Part shown: positions 1-7,177 of the stretch, one piece after another | Layout of the letters: the number at the start of each line of letters is the position of its first letter | How positions within the stretch are numbered: the first letter of the stretch is position 1 | NCBI GenBank assembly: GCA_030039695.1 | Contig: JASHVB010000406.1 | Location: 1-14,747, forward strand | Reading direction: 5' to 3' | DNA: 14,747 bases | Origin: Acetobacteraceae bacterium | GTDB lineage: Bacteria > Pseudomonadota > Alphaproteobacteria > Acetobacterales > Acetobacteraceae | Made by a program: the position numbers and the translations under genes | The notes under the pieces: generated by a model | Told to the model about the DNA's origin: nothing | What the model saw: the letters and a program-made list of their open reading frames with translations, nothing else | Databases searched by the model: none

Positions 1-1050
1 GGCTTCTGTGAACGCTTCGGCTGCGCGAACTATTCCAAAGCGAGTCCGCAGACGACTATCCTCCCGCTTCTCATGCGGCGCGACAATTTTGAAGCGCGCA
101 CAGAATGTGAGGTGACACGCATTAATCTCGACAACACCGGCAAGCGAGCCACTGGAGTCAGCTACGTCGATTTGGACGGGAGGGAATGGGAGCAGCCTGC
201 TGAGATGGTGTTCCTTTGTGCATTCCAAATTTTCAACGTGCAGCTACTTCTGCTCTCCGGAGTCGGCGAGCCATACGACTATCGGACTGGAAAGGGTGTG
301 ATTGGGCGCAATTATTCCTACCAGACAACGTCCTTTGTGCAGGGCTTTTTTGATAACAAGATCTTTAACACATTTATCGGAAGCGGTGCCGTTGGCATGT
401 GTGTCGACGACTACAATGGGGACAATTTTGATCACGGCCCGTACGGTTTCGTGGGGGGCGGCTACCTTGGCATGGTACAAACCAACGCGCGGCCAATCGA
501 GACGACGCCAACCCCACCGGGAACTCCACAGTGGGGCGGTGCATGGAAGAACGCCGTGAAGGGAAATTACCTAAGTACAATCATACCCATGTGCCACGGT
601 AGCTCGTACAGCTACCGAGACTGTTATCTGGATTTGGATCCCACGTACAAAGATCGCTTCGGCCGGCCGCTGCTGCGTATGACGTTCGATTTCCATGAAA
701 ACGAATTAAAGATGTCGCGGTTCCTCACTGACAAACTTGCTGCCATCGTGAATCGCATGGGGCCCCGACAACTGGTCAAGCTGCCGCGTAAGGGTCCATT
801 CGACGTGACCCAGTACCAGTCAACGCATACGTGCGGCGGTGCGATTATGGGCGCTGACCCGACGTCAAGCGCACTAAACCGCTACCTGCAAAGCTGGGAC
901 GTACACAACCTGTTCGTGATGGGTGCAACGGCTTTTCCACAAAACGCAGGCTACAATCCCACCGATACGGTTGCTGCACTGTGCTTCTGGTCGCTTGACG
1001 CGATTCACAAGCAGTACCTGAAAAACCCCGGACCGTTGGTGCACGCATGA
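1..1050 (+). CDS. GMC-family FAD-dependent dehydrogenase, gluconate 2-dehydrogenase-like large subunit (5'-truncated by window edge)
   Basis: The frame is open from base 1 and ends with TGA at 1048-1050, giving 349 residues of the C-terminal part; the N-terminal FAD-binding Rossmann region lies outside the window. The C-terminal GMC domain is clear: an HTCGGAIMG segment with the candidate catalytic His at about residue 276 (codon 826-828), then a conserved QNAGYNPTDTVAALCFW segment whose Asn would be the partner of the His. This arrangement is typical of the membrane-bound gluconate/2-ketogluconate/fructose dehydrogenase branch, which oxidises a sugar or sugar acid on the periplasmic side and gives electrons to a cytochrome c subunit. 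The next gene is such a cytochrome and overlaps this stop codon, which supports the assignment. The substrate cannot be read from the sequence. A small gamma subunit carrying a Tat signal would be expected upstream, outside the window. Confidence 0.9.
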   Translation, partial: GFCERFGCANYSKASPQTTILPLLMRRDNFEARTECEVTRINLDNTGKRATGVSYVDLDGREWEQPAEMVFLCAFQIFNVQLLLLSGVGEPYDYRTGKGVIGRNYSYQTTSFVQGFFDNKIFNTFIGSGAVGMCVDDYNGDNFDHGPYGFVGGGYLGMVQTNARPIETTPTPPGTPQWGGAWKNAVKGNYLSTIIPMCHGSSYSYRDCYLDLDPTYKDRFGRPLLRMTFDFHENELKMSRFLTDKLAAIVNRMGPRQLVKLPRKGPFDVTQYQSTHTCGGAIMGADPTSSALNRYLQSWDVHNLFVMGATAFPQNAGYNPTDTVAALCFWSLDAIHKQYLKNPGPLVHA

Positions 1051-2303
1051 GCTATTTGGGAGTGCGAGGGTTCACCCTTGTGTGCGTCGCTGTGCTTTCG
1101 GGTATTACAGCAGTACGAGCGCAAGATCCGGACAAGCAGTCCTTCGAGACGATACAACACGGTCGGTACATGGCCATCGCCGCGGACTGCGCCGCCTGCC
1201 ACACCGCGAAGGGCGGGAAACCGTTCGCCGGCGGGGGTGTGCTAGACACGCCGTTTGGCACGCTACTCGCTCCCAATATCACGCCGGATGTCGGCACTGG
1301 AATTGGCGGCTGGACCGACGAGGAGTTCGTCGATGCGGTACGAGATGGCATCGGGCACGACGGAGTCCATCTTTACCCCGCCATGCCCTATCCCAGCTAC
1401 GCCAAGATGACGCGGTCGGATGTGCTGGCTATCCGAGCCTACCTGGATACCTTGCAGCCCGTCCAAAACCGGGTGGTTGCCAACCAATTGCCGTTCCCAT
1501 TCAATCAACGCGAAACCATGATCGGCTGGAACAGATTATACTTCAAGTCGGGCGTATACAAACCGGATCCGACGAGGTCGGCAGAATGGAATCGCGGCGC
1601 ATATCTGGTGCAGGGACCCGAGCATTGCGGCCTGTGCCATACACCAAAGAACGCTATGGGCGGCGAAGAAAGCGGGCGCTACATGGAGGGTTCGGTCCTC
1701 GAGAACTGGTATGCGCCAAGCCTGACCGGCAGTCGCACTGGTCTCGCAGACTGGAGTGAGAAGGACATCGTCCTCTATCTCAAGACAGGACGCAATCGCT
1801 TCGGCATGGCTTCAGGACCCATGGCGGAGGCCGTCACCCATTCGCTCTCGCATTTGGCCGAGTCTGACCTGAGCGCGATCGCAGTCTATCTCAAGAGCCT
1901 GCGCCCGAGCGACGTCACGTTGCCTGTGCCGCTGGATCCGCAGGACGGCAATATGCGTCTTGGACACAAAATCTACTTTGACCAGTGTGCAGCCTGCCAC
2001 GGCCAAAACGGGCACGGCATCGTCGGATTGTTTCCGCGCCTCGCGGGCACTCCGCTCGTGCAGCAGGCGCAGGCTAACAGCCTGGTTCAGGTTGTCCTCG
2101 CGGGTTCGCGCGCCGTCGCGACGTCAGGGGCTCCCACCGGACCAGCCATGCCGTCTTTTGCGTGGAACCTTTCGGATGCCGATGTTGCCGCGGTCGTTAC
2201 GTACATCCGCAATGCCTGGGGTAATGCAGCACCGGGTGTTTCACCCGGGGGCGTCACCAATCTGCGGAGGTCACTGCATCACGCGGCCCAGCAATCCCCG
2301 TGA
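1047..2303 (+). CDS. Triheme cytochrome c, dehydrogenase electron-transfer subunit
   Basis: The ATG overlaps the TGA of the dehydrogenase gene (ATGA), so the two are translationally coupled. The 418-residue product starts with a Sec-type signal peptide with probable cleavage after AVRA (about residue 25). Three c-type heme sites are visible: CAACH at 48-52, CGLCH at 194-198 and CAACH at 314-318. Likely distal Met ligands are in PAMPYP (Met113), GPMAE (Met259) and PAMPSF (Met368). Size and three-domain layout match the cytochrome subunit of gluconate 2-dehydrogenase and of alcohol/aldehyde dehydrogenase complexes, which passes electrons from the flavin subunit to ubiquinone or a terminal oxidase at the periplasmic face. 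All three hemes appear intact, so the protein should be functional. The family also serves PQQ-dependent enzymes, but the GMC neighbour makes the flavin partner much more likely. Confidence 0.93.
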   Translation: MSYLGVRGFTLVCVAVLSGITAVRAQDPDKQSFETIQHGRYMAIAADCAACHTAKGGKPFAGGGVLDTPFGTLLAPNITPDVGTGIGGWTDEEFVDAVRDGIGHDGVHLYPAMPYPSYAKMTRSDVLAIRAYLDTLQPVQNRVVANQLPFPFNQRETMIGWNRLYFKSGVYKPDPTRSAEWNRGAYLVQGPEHCGLCHTPKNAMGGEESGRYMEGSVLENWYAPSLTGSRTGLADWSEKDIVLYLKTGRNRFGMASGPMAEAVTHSLSHLAESDLSAIAVYLKSLRPSDVTLPVPLDPQDGNMRLGHKIYFDQCAACHGQNGHGIVGLFPRLAGTPLVQQAQANSLVQVVLAGSRAVATSGAPTGPAMPSFAWNLSDADVAAVVTYIRNAWGNAAPGVSPGGVTNLRRSLHHAAQQSP

Positions 2304-2337
2304 CCTTCGGTTGCGCAAATCAAGGAATGAATTTCGT

Positions 2338-2622
2338 ATGACCCGAGGAACTGTGCTTTTGCAGATGATCCTGATGGCCGCCGCTGGCGGGGCTATCGCG
2401 CACGGAGCGGTGCAGTCGTCGGGATCACAAGTCTCCGAAACAATGCTGATCGGCCCGACGGGGACGATGTACGATGGCAACAATGTCAATCTTATGTTGC
2501 CGGTCGAACACCATCAGTACTGGATAGATCGATGGGCAGCACCAATGTCCGAGTCGAACGCTGATTCTGGTGCTGGGACCGCCTCTGCTGGTTCTACAGG
2601 TACCGCCGCTGAGGGGCACTGA
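2338..2622 (+). CDS. Small exported protein of unknown family, third gene of the dehydrogenase operon
   Basis: This 94-residue frame begins 34 bases after the cytochrome stop, with AAGGAA about 10 bases upstream of the ATG; the same frame is open further upstream inside the cytochrome gene, but the ribosome site and signal peptide favour this start. The N-terminus is a Sec-like signal (Met-Thr-Arg, a hydrophobic stretch rich in Leu, Met and Ala, probable cleavage near residue 22-24). The mature part has a segment rich in Gly, Asn, Met and His (GPTGTMYDGNN, then PVEHHQYWIDRW) and a low-complexity Ser/Gly/Ala/Thr tail ending in EGH. I do not recognise the family. It is not the usual gamma subunit, which is longer and lies upstream of the flavin subunit in most operons. 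Position and export suggest an accessory, maturation or anchoring role for the periplasmic dehydrogenase, but this is inference. Confidence 0.7.
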   Translation: MTRGTVLLQMILMAAAGGAIAHGAVQSSGSQVSETMLIGPTGTMYDGNNVNLMLPVEHHQYWIDRWAAPMSESNADSGAGTASAGSTGTAAEGH

Positions 2623-2631
2623 TTGCCCCTC
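2611..2631 (+). terminator. Stem-loop overlapping the stop codon of the small exported gene
   Basis: GAGGGGCA at 2611-2618 pairs perfectly with TGCCCCTC at 2624-2631 around a 5-base loop that contains most of the TGA stop. It is followed by a GAGCTTTAG sequence, not a real T-tract, so it is at best a weak or factor-assisted terminator or a 3'-end stabilising hairpin for the operon. Confidence 0.45.
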
Positions 2632-2649
2632 GAGCTTTAGAGAGAAGGG

Positions 2650-3132
2650 CTATGCCGCCGCCAGCCACGGCGGCACCGTGAAAGACTTCGTCGCAGCTTG
2701 GACGAAGGTGATGAACCTGGATTCACGATTCTGGAGCCTGGATTCACCTAAGACCTTGCTCTCGGTCGAATCTCTCGCCAGCCCAGAATCGCGGGCGTAA
2801 ACCGTGCACTTGCAATCATAAACCTGGGTGCATGACGTCGGTACCTTTTTGAACCAGGGATGGTTGGTTACTTCCTCCCCTACCCACCGAGGTAACTGCA
2901 CGTGCCGTTTCGTGTCTTCCAATTCAACTTCAGCGAAGACAGCGCCCGCAAGTGCTCCCATACAGACATCGACTGTCCAGTCCAGGTTGCCAAATGGCAC
3001 CGAATATCGAACGTTTTCGGGAATAGGGTCTTCCCGACAGAGCACGCGCAACATTTGCTCGGCATCGGCACGTGGAGTTTCATACTCAAACTCCAATCGG
3101 CTAATGCCACGCCTCGGCGCCTTGATCGTGGT
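2650..3132 (-). pseudogene. Remnant of a CYTH-domain (triphosphate tunnel) protein, N-terminal half missing
   Basis: Reading leftward from 3132 the frame gives TTIKAPRRGISRLEFEYE followed by a segment with DWTVDV, AEVELE and LPRWVGEEVT. These match the second half of CYTH proteins (adenylate cyclase CyaB/thiamine triphosphatase superfamily). The family's N-terminal EIERKF-type catalytic motif is absent: an in-frame TAG lies at 3133-3135, immediately upstream of the homology, and the codons beyond it do not resemble a CYTH protein. After about residue KK near 2845 the frame runs on to a stop at 2650 through sequence unlike the family, including a repeat-like ESRLQNRESRF stretch. No active site can be formed, so this is a decayed fragment. 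It abuts the 3' end of the chorismate mutase gene, and the break coincides with that boundary. Confidence 0.75.
2716..2747. repeat. Short 21-base-period direct repeat (1.5 copies)
   Basis: CCTGGATTCAC occurs at 2716-2726 and again at 2737-2747. The intervening CGATTCTGGAG and the following CCCAGAATCGCGG near 2780-2792 look like diverged versions of the GATTC/GAATC minisatellite seen in many GC-rich proteobacterial intergenic regions. It lies in the unnatural tail of the CYTH remnant. Confidence 0.45.
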
Positions 3133-3142
3133 CTACGCGCTG

Positions 3143-3439
3143 CTACCGTCGTATGGCTTCGTGTTGCTGGACGACCTCTCGAATTATCGTCTGGACGATT
3201 CTCTCTGCAAATGCCGGGTCGAGGCCGCTGTCTCCAGCCAACCCGCGAACTCGCCGCATTTGCGCTTCCTCGCGCGCGGGATCCATGGCCGGCAAATTGC
3301 CTCGCGCCTTGATCTGACCGATGCTACGTGTGCACCGAAAGCGTTCAGCAAGAACGTGGATGAGTGCAGCATCGAGATTATCTATGCTCTTGCGGATTTC
3401 GAGTATCGCGGTCATTGCCCCGGAAGTGTCGTCAGTCAT
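3143..3439 (-). CDS. Monofunctional chorismate mutase, AroQ class
   Basis: The product is 98 residues, the usual size for a stand-alone AroQ-type (all-helical) chorismate mutase, which converts chorismate to prephenate for phenylalanine and tyrosine synthesis. Visible family features in order are ILEIRKSIDNLD (Arg16, N-terminal helix), LAERF with Arg33-35 region, IGQIKA (Lys44), MDPAREE (Asp53, Arg56, Glu57) and the C-terminal VVQQHEAIR. These are the places where AroQ proteins carry the Arg/Lys/Glu/Gln substrate ligands. There is no obvious signal peptide, so a cytoplasmic enzyme is likely. A purine-rich AAGGGG about 10 bases before the ATG fits a ribosome site. The gene stands alone between the bicupin gene upstream and the CYTH remnant downstream. 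A PchB-like isochorismate pyruvate-lyase is possible in this fold, but no siderophore genes are nearby. Confidence 0.85.
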   Translation of the reverse strand: MTDDTSGAMTAILEIRKSIDNLDAALIHVLAERFRCTRSIGQIKARGNLPAMDPAREEAQMRRVRGLAGDSGLDPAFAERIVQTIIREVVQQHEAIRR

Positions 3440-3536
3440 AGTCAGGTCGCCCCTTCATTTCATATGCGCGATCGATTTGTGGGTGCGGGTTCGGTACATC
3501 GCCAAGCAAGCGGCTTTGTCCGGGCGCTACCGTCGC

Positions 3537-3641
3537 TCAGCAGAAGGTAGTCTGATAGCGACCACCACCACCACCACCACCACCATCACTACTACTGGTG
3601 GCTGGCTGGTAATCCTGAGAGTACGGAGGCGCGGGTGGCAC
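3537..3641 (-). CDS. Possible tiny glycine-rich frame or C-terminal gene remnant
   Basis: A frame from GTG (3641) to TGA (3537) encodes 34 residues: a Pro/Tyr/Gln-rich start (VPPAPPYSQDYQPATSSSD), eight consecutive glycines, then RYQTTFC. The composition is more protein-like than random, and the triplet repeat below sits in frame as Gly codons. No good ribosome site is visible and the frame can be extended upstream into the end of the bicupin gene in another phase. It could be the tail of a lost glycine-rich exported protein. Expression is unproven. Confidence 0.25.
   Translation of the reverse strand: MPPAPPYSQDYQPATSSSDGGGGGGGGRYQTTFC
3561..3584. repeat. (ACC)8 / (GGT)8 trinucleotide microsatellite
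   Basis: Eight perfect ACC units on the + strand are followed by ATC ACT ACT ACT. It lies between the 3' end of the bicupin gene and the start of the chorismate mutase gene, about 120 bases upstream of the latter. Confidence 0.9.
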
Positions 3642-3657
3642 GTCGCGTCTCACGAGC

Positions 3658-4923
3658 TCACACAGGGACGATCAGCGGCTTATTGCGCGGCCATTGCGCG
3701 ATCACCGGAGGGTCGATGTTGAATGTCTGAGCCACCATCGCTCGCGGCGTGTGGGTTAGCCACTCAGACAGCGACACATCTTCAAAATGTGCAGCGCGGA
3801 ACACCTCAAGGTATACAAGATCGGTATTCCCCGTATTACGTATAAAGTGGCCAAGGCCACGCTTGACGTAGGCGATATCACCCGGATTGAAGTTCTGCGT
3901 TACCGCCTTTGGCCCGGTATTAAAGACCGTCAACTCGCCTTTACCTTTGATAATGTACTGCCATTCGTCAGCATTTGGATGCCAGTGCATTTCTCGCATC
4001 CCGCGCGGATGAATCGTAACTTGCGCCGCCGCGATTGTCTTTGACGCCTTGAAGTTGCTGCTGTCGGCAATTTTCACGATGCCACTCTTAGTCTGCCGGG
4101 TCGGAGCAGCCTCGTTGAGTGCAAAAGAGGACGGAATCGGCATCGGCCCGGCGTCCCCCTGGGCCTGCTTTTGATCGGCCGCCAACGGTCCGGGCATCTG
4201 GCCTGGAAAGATATAGAGGTCATTCAGCGGGATCTTGGCAAACGCTTCCGCTGGAACACCAAAATTGAGCGCCAAGATATCGGGCGGCGTGTGCGCCATC
4301 CAGTCGGTGACTAGCAGCGTATTGTACTCCGACGCCTTCCCGTCATCGAAGGCAATAATGAACTCGCAGCCATCGGAACCTATACCCTGCAAGGAGTGCG
4401 GTAGGCCAGCCGGGAAATACCAGATCCCGCCTTCGTGCACATCCTCGACATTGGCACGCCCCGACAGATCGATCGTTGTGATACGGCACGTGCCGTATGT
4501 CACATAGGCCCACTCGGCGAATTGATGCCAATGCAGCTCGCGGATTCCGCCGCGTGTGAGCCGCATGTTCACTCCGGCGATTTCCTCGGAAATCTGGAAG
4601 TCGAATTGGGTAACCTGACGCGCCCAGCCGCCCTCCTGAATGCGCCGCGGCGCGTTGTTGAATGAGGCCCAAAATTGCGGCATGTCGCCGACATCGGTCG
4701 CGGGCGGTGAAAACGCGCCAGGAAACTGCTGCTCAAGCCTCGCGTCATGGGGGCCAGGATCGCTGAGGCTGGCAGCCTTCCCCTGCGCGTTGATCGCGCC
4801 CTGCGGAGGGACATCCGGATTGCCGAAGGACGCTGCATGCGCTGTTGCCGCGACCGCGGCCGCCCCACCTGCGGCCGCACCGGCGAGAAAACTGCGGCGC
4901 GAGGGAATGAAACTTGTTGCCAT
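3658..4923 (-). CDS. oxdC: Tat-exported bicupin, oxalate decarboxylase (OxdC) family
   Basis: The ATG at 4923 is chosen because AAAGGAAGAG precedes it by a few bases and the product then starts with a twin-arginine signal (SRRSFLAGAAAGG, residues 8-20); an ATG 42 bases upstream is also in frame. The 421-residue protein has two cupin domains. Site 1 ligands are His131, His133, Glu137, His176; site 2 ligands are His313, His315, Glu320, His359, with exactly the spacing of Bacillus subtilis OxdC. Arg128 and Arg310 match OxdC Arg92 and Arg270, and Glu373 matches Glu333. The lid that decides decarboxylase versus oxidase activity reads SEYNT (198-202) where OxdC has SENST, so the catalytic Glu (199, equivalent to Glu162) is kept. 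Expected reaction: Mn-dependent conversion of oxalate to formate and CO2, here in the periplasm. Other substrates are not excluded. Confidence 0.88.
   Translation of the reverse strand: MATSFIPSRRSFLAGAAAGGAAAVAATAHAASFGNPDVPPQGAINAQGKAASLSDPGPHDARLEQQFPGAFSPPATDVGDMPQFWASFNNAPRRIQEGGWARQVTQFDFQISEEIAGVNMRLTRGGIRELHWHQFAEWAYVTYGTCRITTIDLSGRANVEDVHEGGIWYFPAGLPHSLQGIGSDGCEFIIAFDDGKASEYNTLLVTDWMAHTPPDILALNFGVPAEAFAKIPLNDLYIFPGQMPGPLAADQKQAQGDAGPMPIPSSFALNEAAPTRQTKSGIVKIADSSNFKASKTIAAAQVTIHPRGMREMHWHPNADEWQYIIKGKGELTVFNTGPKAVTQNFNPGDIAYVKRGLGHFIRNTGNTDLVYLEVFRAAHFEDVSLSEWLTHTPRAMVAQTFNIDPPVIAQWPRNKPLIVPV
4913..4920 (-). other. Start region detail: Tat motif coding segment follows strong ribosome site at about 4926-4935
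   Basis: Reading the minus strand, GCTAAAGGAAGAGTC directly precedes the ATG at 4923. This purine-rich site decides the start against the upstream in-frame ATG at 4965, which would put 14 extra residues before the Tat signal. Confidence 0.6.
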
Positions 4924-5130
4924 GACTCTTCCTTTAGCTGCTACGAATTGCGCAGTGATGGTCACCGAGGCCTAATAATGCCCCTGTACTGGTCTCGACT
5001 TGCCACGGTCGATGAACAGGCCGGCTTGACGATGCAGCCTTGTCACGCCGGATGTGTCAGGCAGTCGGCATCGCGCGCTGGTCGGCCACCGTCCATCCTC
5101 ACCCTGGTCGTAGCCAACAATAATCTACGA

Positions 5131-5400
5131 CTATTTCCCGGGCGTCTGCGCGGAAACCGCACCCGTGCTGTTGCCGTTGCCAGGTGCAAGCGGCTTGTGG
5201 TTTTTCATATCGTTCGGGCTGGACCCATCTCTCAGGTGAGCAGATCCGGTGCCGATGCTATACCCCGGTTCCCTGGTGAGCGCTTGCTGCTCGGCGGGGC
5301 TCGGCCAGCCCCCGATATGAGGACCGTTCTGCGCAAGAACTGGCGTCACGCCCGTTCCAATGATCGTTGCAATCGTTGCGACGATGGTCTGTAGCCTCAT
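5131..5400 (-). CDS. Small exported protein of unknown function
   Basis: The ATG at 5400 has AAGGGAGAA about 6-8 bases upstream, so it is preferred over in-frame codons further up. The 89-residue product has a clear Sec signal peptide (MRLQTIVATIATIIGTGVTP, predicted cleavage after VLA at residue 23). The mature part is about 66 residues, rich in Gly, Ser, Pro and Asn, without Cys or membrane segments, and contains GGWPSPAEQQALTREPGY and a KNHKPLAPGNGNS stretch. Small soluble exported proteins of this composition are common in Burkholderia-type genomes, but I cannot name the family. The gene lies 207 bases upstream of the exported bicupin on the same strand, so the two could share export and perhaps transcription; there is no direct evidence of a functional link. 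Confidence 0.65.
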   Translation of the reverse strand: MRLQTIVATIATIIGTGVTPVLAQNGPHIGGWPSPAEQQALTREPGYSIGTGSAHLRDGSSPNDMKNHKPLAPGNGNSTGAVSAQTPGK

Positions 5401-6390
5401 GTCAGGTTCTCCCTTGGAAGCTGTAGTGTCGGAACGCTGGACTCGCTCGAACGATCCGGCGGCCGTGGCACGCGATGCCCGCTGATGATCAGGTGGGTGC
5501 GGCACATATACGCCCGTGCTTAACGCGTGCAATTCTACTCACGAACCACCAACCTACCCCGAGGACGAGGCGTCTCGTACTTTGGTTTAGCTGCGAGAGC
5601 ATGCAGAGTTCACGGGACGGCCGAGAGCCTGTTGAGGTTCAGATTGAAGCAGTCGCAACTCAATTAGCGGATGTCCCCGTGCGGAAGCGGTGCTGCGTCC
5701 GAGGGACGAACGGGGACTTCGTCCTTGGGAACAACCAATCCGAGGTCCACTGTTCTCGGCAACGATGATAGGTCGGGGTAGGGCGAGGCCCACGCGTGCG
5801 AGCGCTCGCAGCGCACGTTTAATCTCGTGTTTCTCCCGGCACTCGCAGATTGCTGTTCGGATAATTTCCTCTATCGTGCCTGAAGGGCTTCCGCCGCATC
5901 GTCCTCAACGCTTCGAGGCGCAAGTGGTCACGCCGTTGGGCTGGCACCCGACTTCCGGGTTGCCGCCGTGGTAGCCTGCGGCGACGCCAACACGCCAGCG
6001 CCTGCTGTAACTCGCACCTGCCCGCTGGCCTGGGCTTGCTTACTGTCCAGTTCAATCGGTTGGCAAAGACTCCGTCCGCGCTATCGCAACGACCCTACTT
6101 CCACCACGCCGTCGACGTCGTCGCTTCCTCCTCGGCGATTCCCAATTCGAGCCGGTCGCGCCCGACGTGTGCTGACTCCGAGCCTGTTTATCGATGCCAC
6201 CGGCATCACCGCGCCTGTGCTGCAAGCTTATGCGTGGGGTATGATCTGCGCTATGGTGCTTTGCGTTAGCCGCAGGCGCGGACCCGAATGAGTCGCCGAG
6301 CGCCCCTTTCGTCGCTTGCGCTGATGCCATCGGGCCACCTCGAACGCCGGGCAAACGACTCCCTGAACGGGCTATGTGGCTCGTCGTTCG
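5401..6390. other. About 1 kb without a convincing gene
   Basis: Open frames on both strands here are short, rich in Arg, Ser and Pro, and lack believable ribosome sites or motifs, as expected of non-coding or decayed GC-rich DNA. The first 100 bases must contain the promoter of the small exported gene at 5131-5400. A plus-strand segment around 6180-6280 encodes a short hydrophobic run (FIDATGITAPVLQAYAWGMI), possibly a membrane-protein remnant, but nothing around it supports a gene. Confidence 0.5.
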
Positions 6391-6771
6391 TCACATTTGG
6401 TCGGAAGCAACCTGCGTCAGCGGGCGCTTACGAAGTAGCCCCGCAACCAGATACTCCACCAGCAACGACTCCGCGCCAGCGCGTTGCTCGCCATGAAACC
6501 GCTCCGTATGAACCGCCCGGTCCGTCTGTCCCTAGCGCGACAGCATCCGCTCAACGTGGGTCCGGGTGTTCCCGAGATCGTCGAGAATGGCCAAACACAT
6601 GCCAACCATCCGATCAGCGACCAGCATGCCCCCAGGGTTGCCACGCAGCGTCGCCGGAGCGTCGAAGCAGTTGGACAATTCCAGCCGCCGCGCAGCCTGC
6701 TGCCATTGCCGGAGTCGATCCAGAGGCCCGACAGCGTGCGAGCGATGCCAGCTCACCCAATCAGACGTCAC
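6391..6771 (-). pseudogene. Protein-like remnant of unknown family, interrupted by an amber codon
   Basis: One minus-strand frame runs from about 6771 to a TAG at 6532-6534, and continues in the same frame to a TGA at 6391-6393. Before the TAG it reads RLRQWQQAARRLELS, later DRMVGMCLAILDDLGNTRTH; after it, HTERFHGEQRAGAESLLVEY and LLRKRPLTQV. Predicted helical content and balanced composition on both sides of the single stop look like a once-continuous coding sequence of about 125 residues, probably the C-terminal part of a longer gene whose upstream portion has shifted frame. I do not recognise the family. An alternative is chance, since GC-rich DNA often gives long open frames opposite coding DNA. 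Confidence 0.35.
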
Positions 6772-7177
6772 CGCTCAGGTCGAGAAGGAGGCTGCGTCCT
6801 ACGTCCAGCGCGATCGACGTCTTCCCGACTGGGCGGCGGGCCCGACGGGCGTGGCCACCCGATCGGCGACAAAACAGCATCTGCATCTGCGAGAGGGAGG
6901 CCGTGCGTCCGACCAGCGAACCGAGACTGCTAGGAAAATTGCACAGGGTTTGTGCCTCTTGGCAGCGAAGCCCGGCGGACCGCTCGTTCGCCTCGTCTGG
7001 TGCGCTGGCATAGCGGCAGTTGCCAATTGCCAAGGGGCGATAACCCCGGCCGAAGTCAGGCTTCAGCGTAGCCCGATCGGCGCCAAGGCCTTGCGGACGG
7101 CCCGCCTATGCACTCAGGCGGCATCTAGCCCGCGTTATCGGCCTCCTGGCATAAGGCCTTTCATAGATTTTTAAGGA
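6772..7177. other. No convincing gene; upstream of the histidine kinase
   Basis: Frames on both strands are Arg/Ser-rich with no motifs. It may contain more of the minus-strand remnant in other phases, and the promoter of the kinase gene. A clear sigma-70 promoter is not visible. Confidence 0.4.

Noticed and set aside
2828..3550. 240-codon plus-strand frame
   Set aside because: It is antisense to the CYTH remnant and the intact chorismate mutase gene, both of which show clear family motifs.
6288..7013. Long plus-strand open frame of 241 codons
   Set aside because: Composition is dominated by Arg, Ser, Pro and Ala with no motif, and no ribosome site is evident; it overlaps the more protein-like minus-strand remnant.
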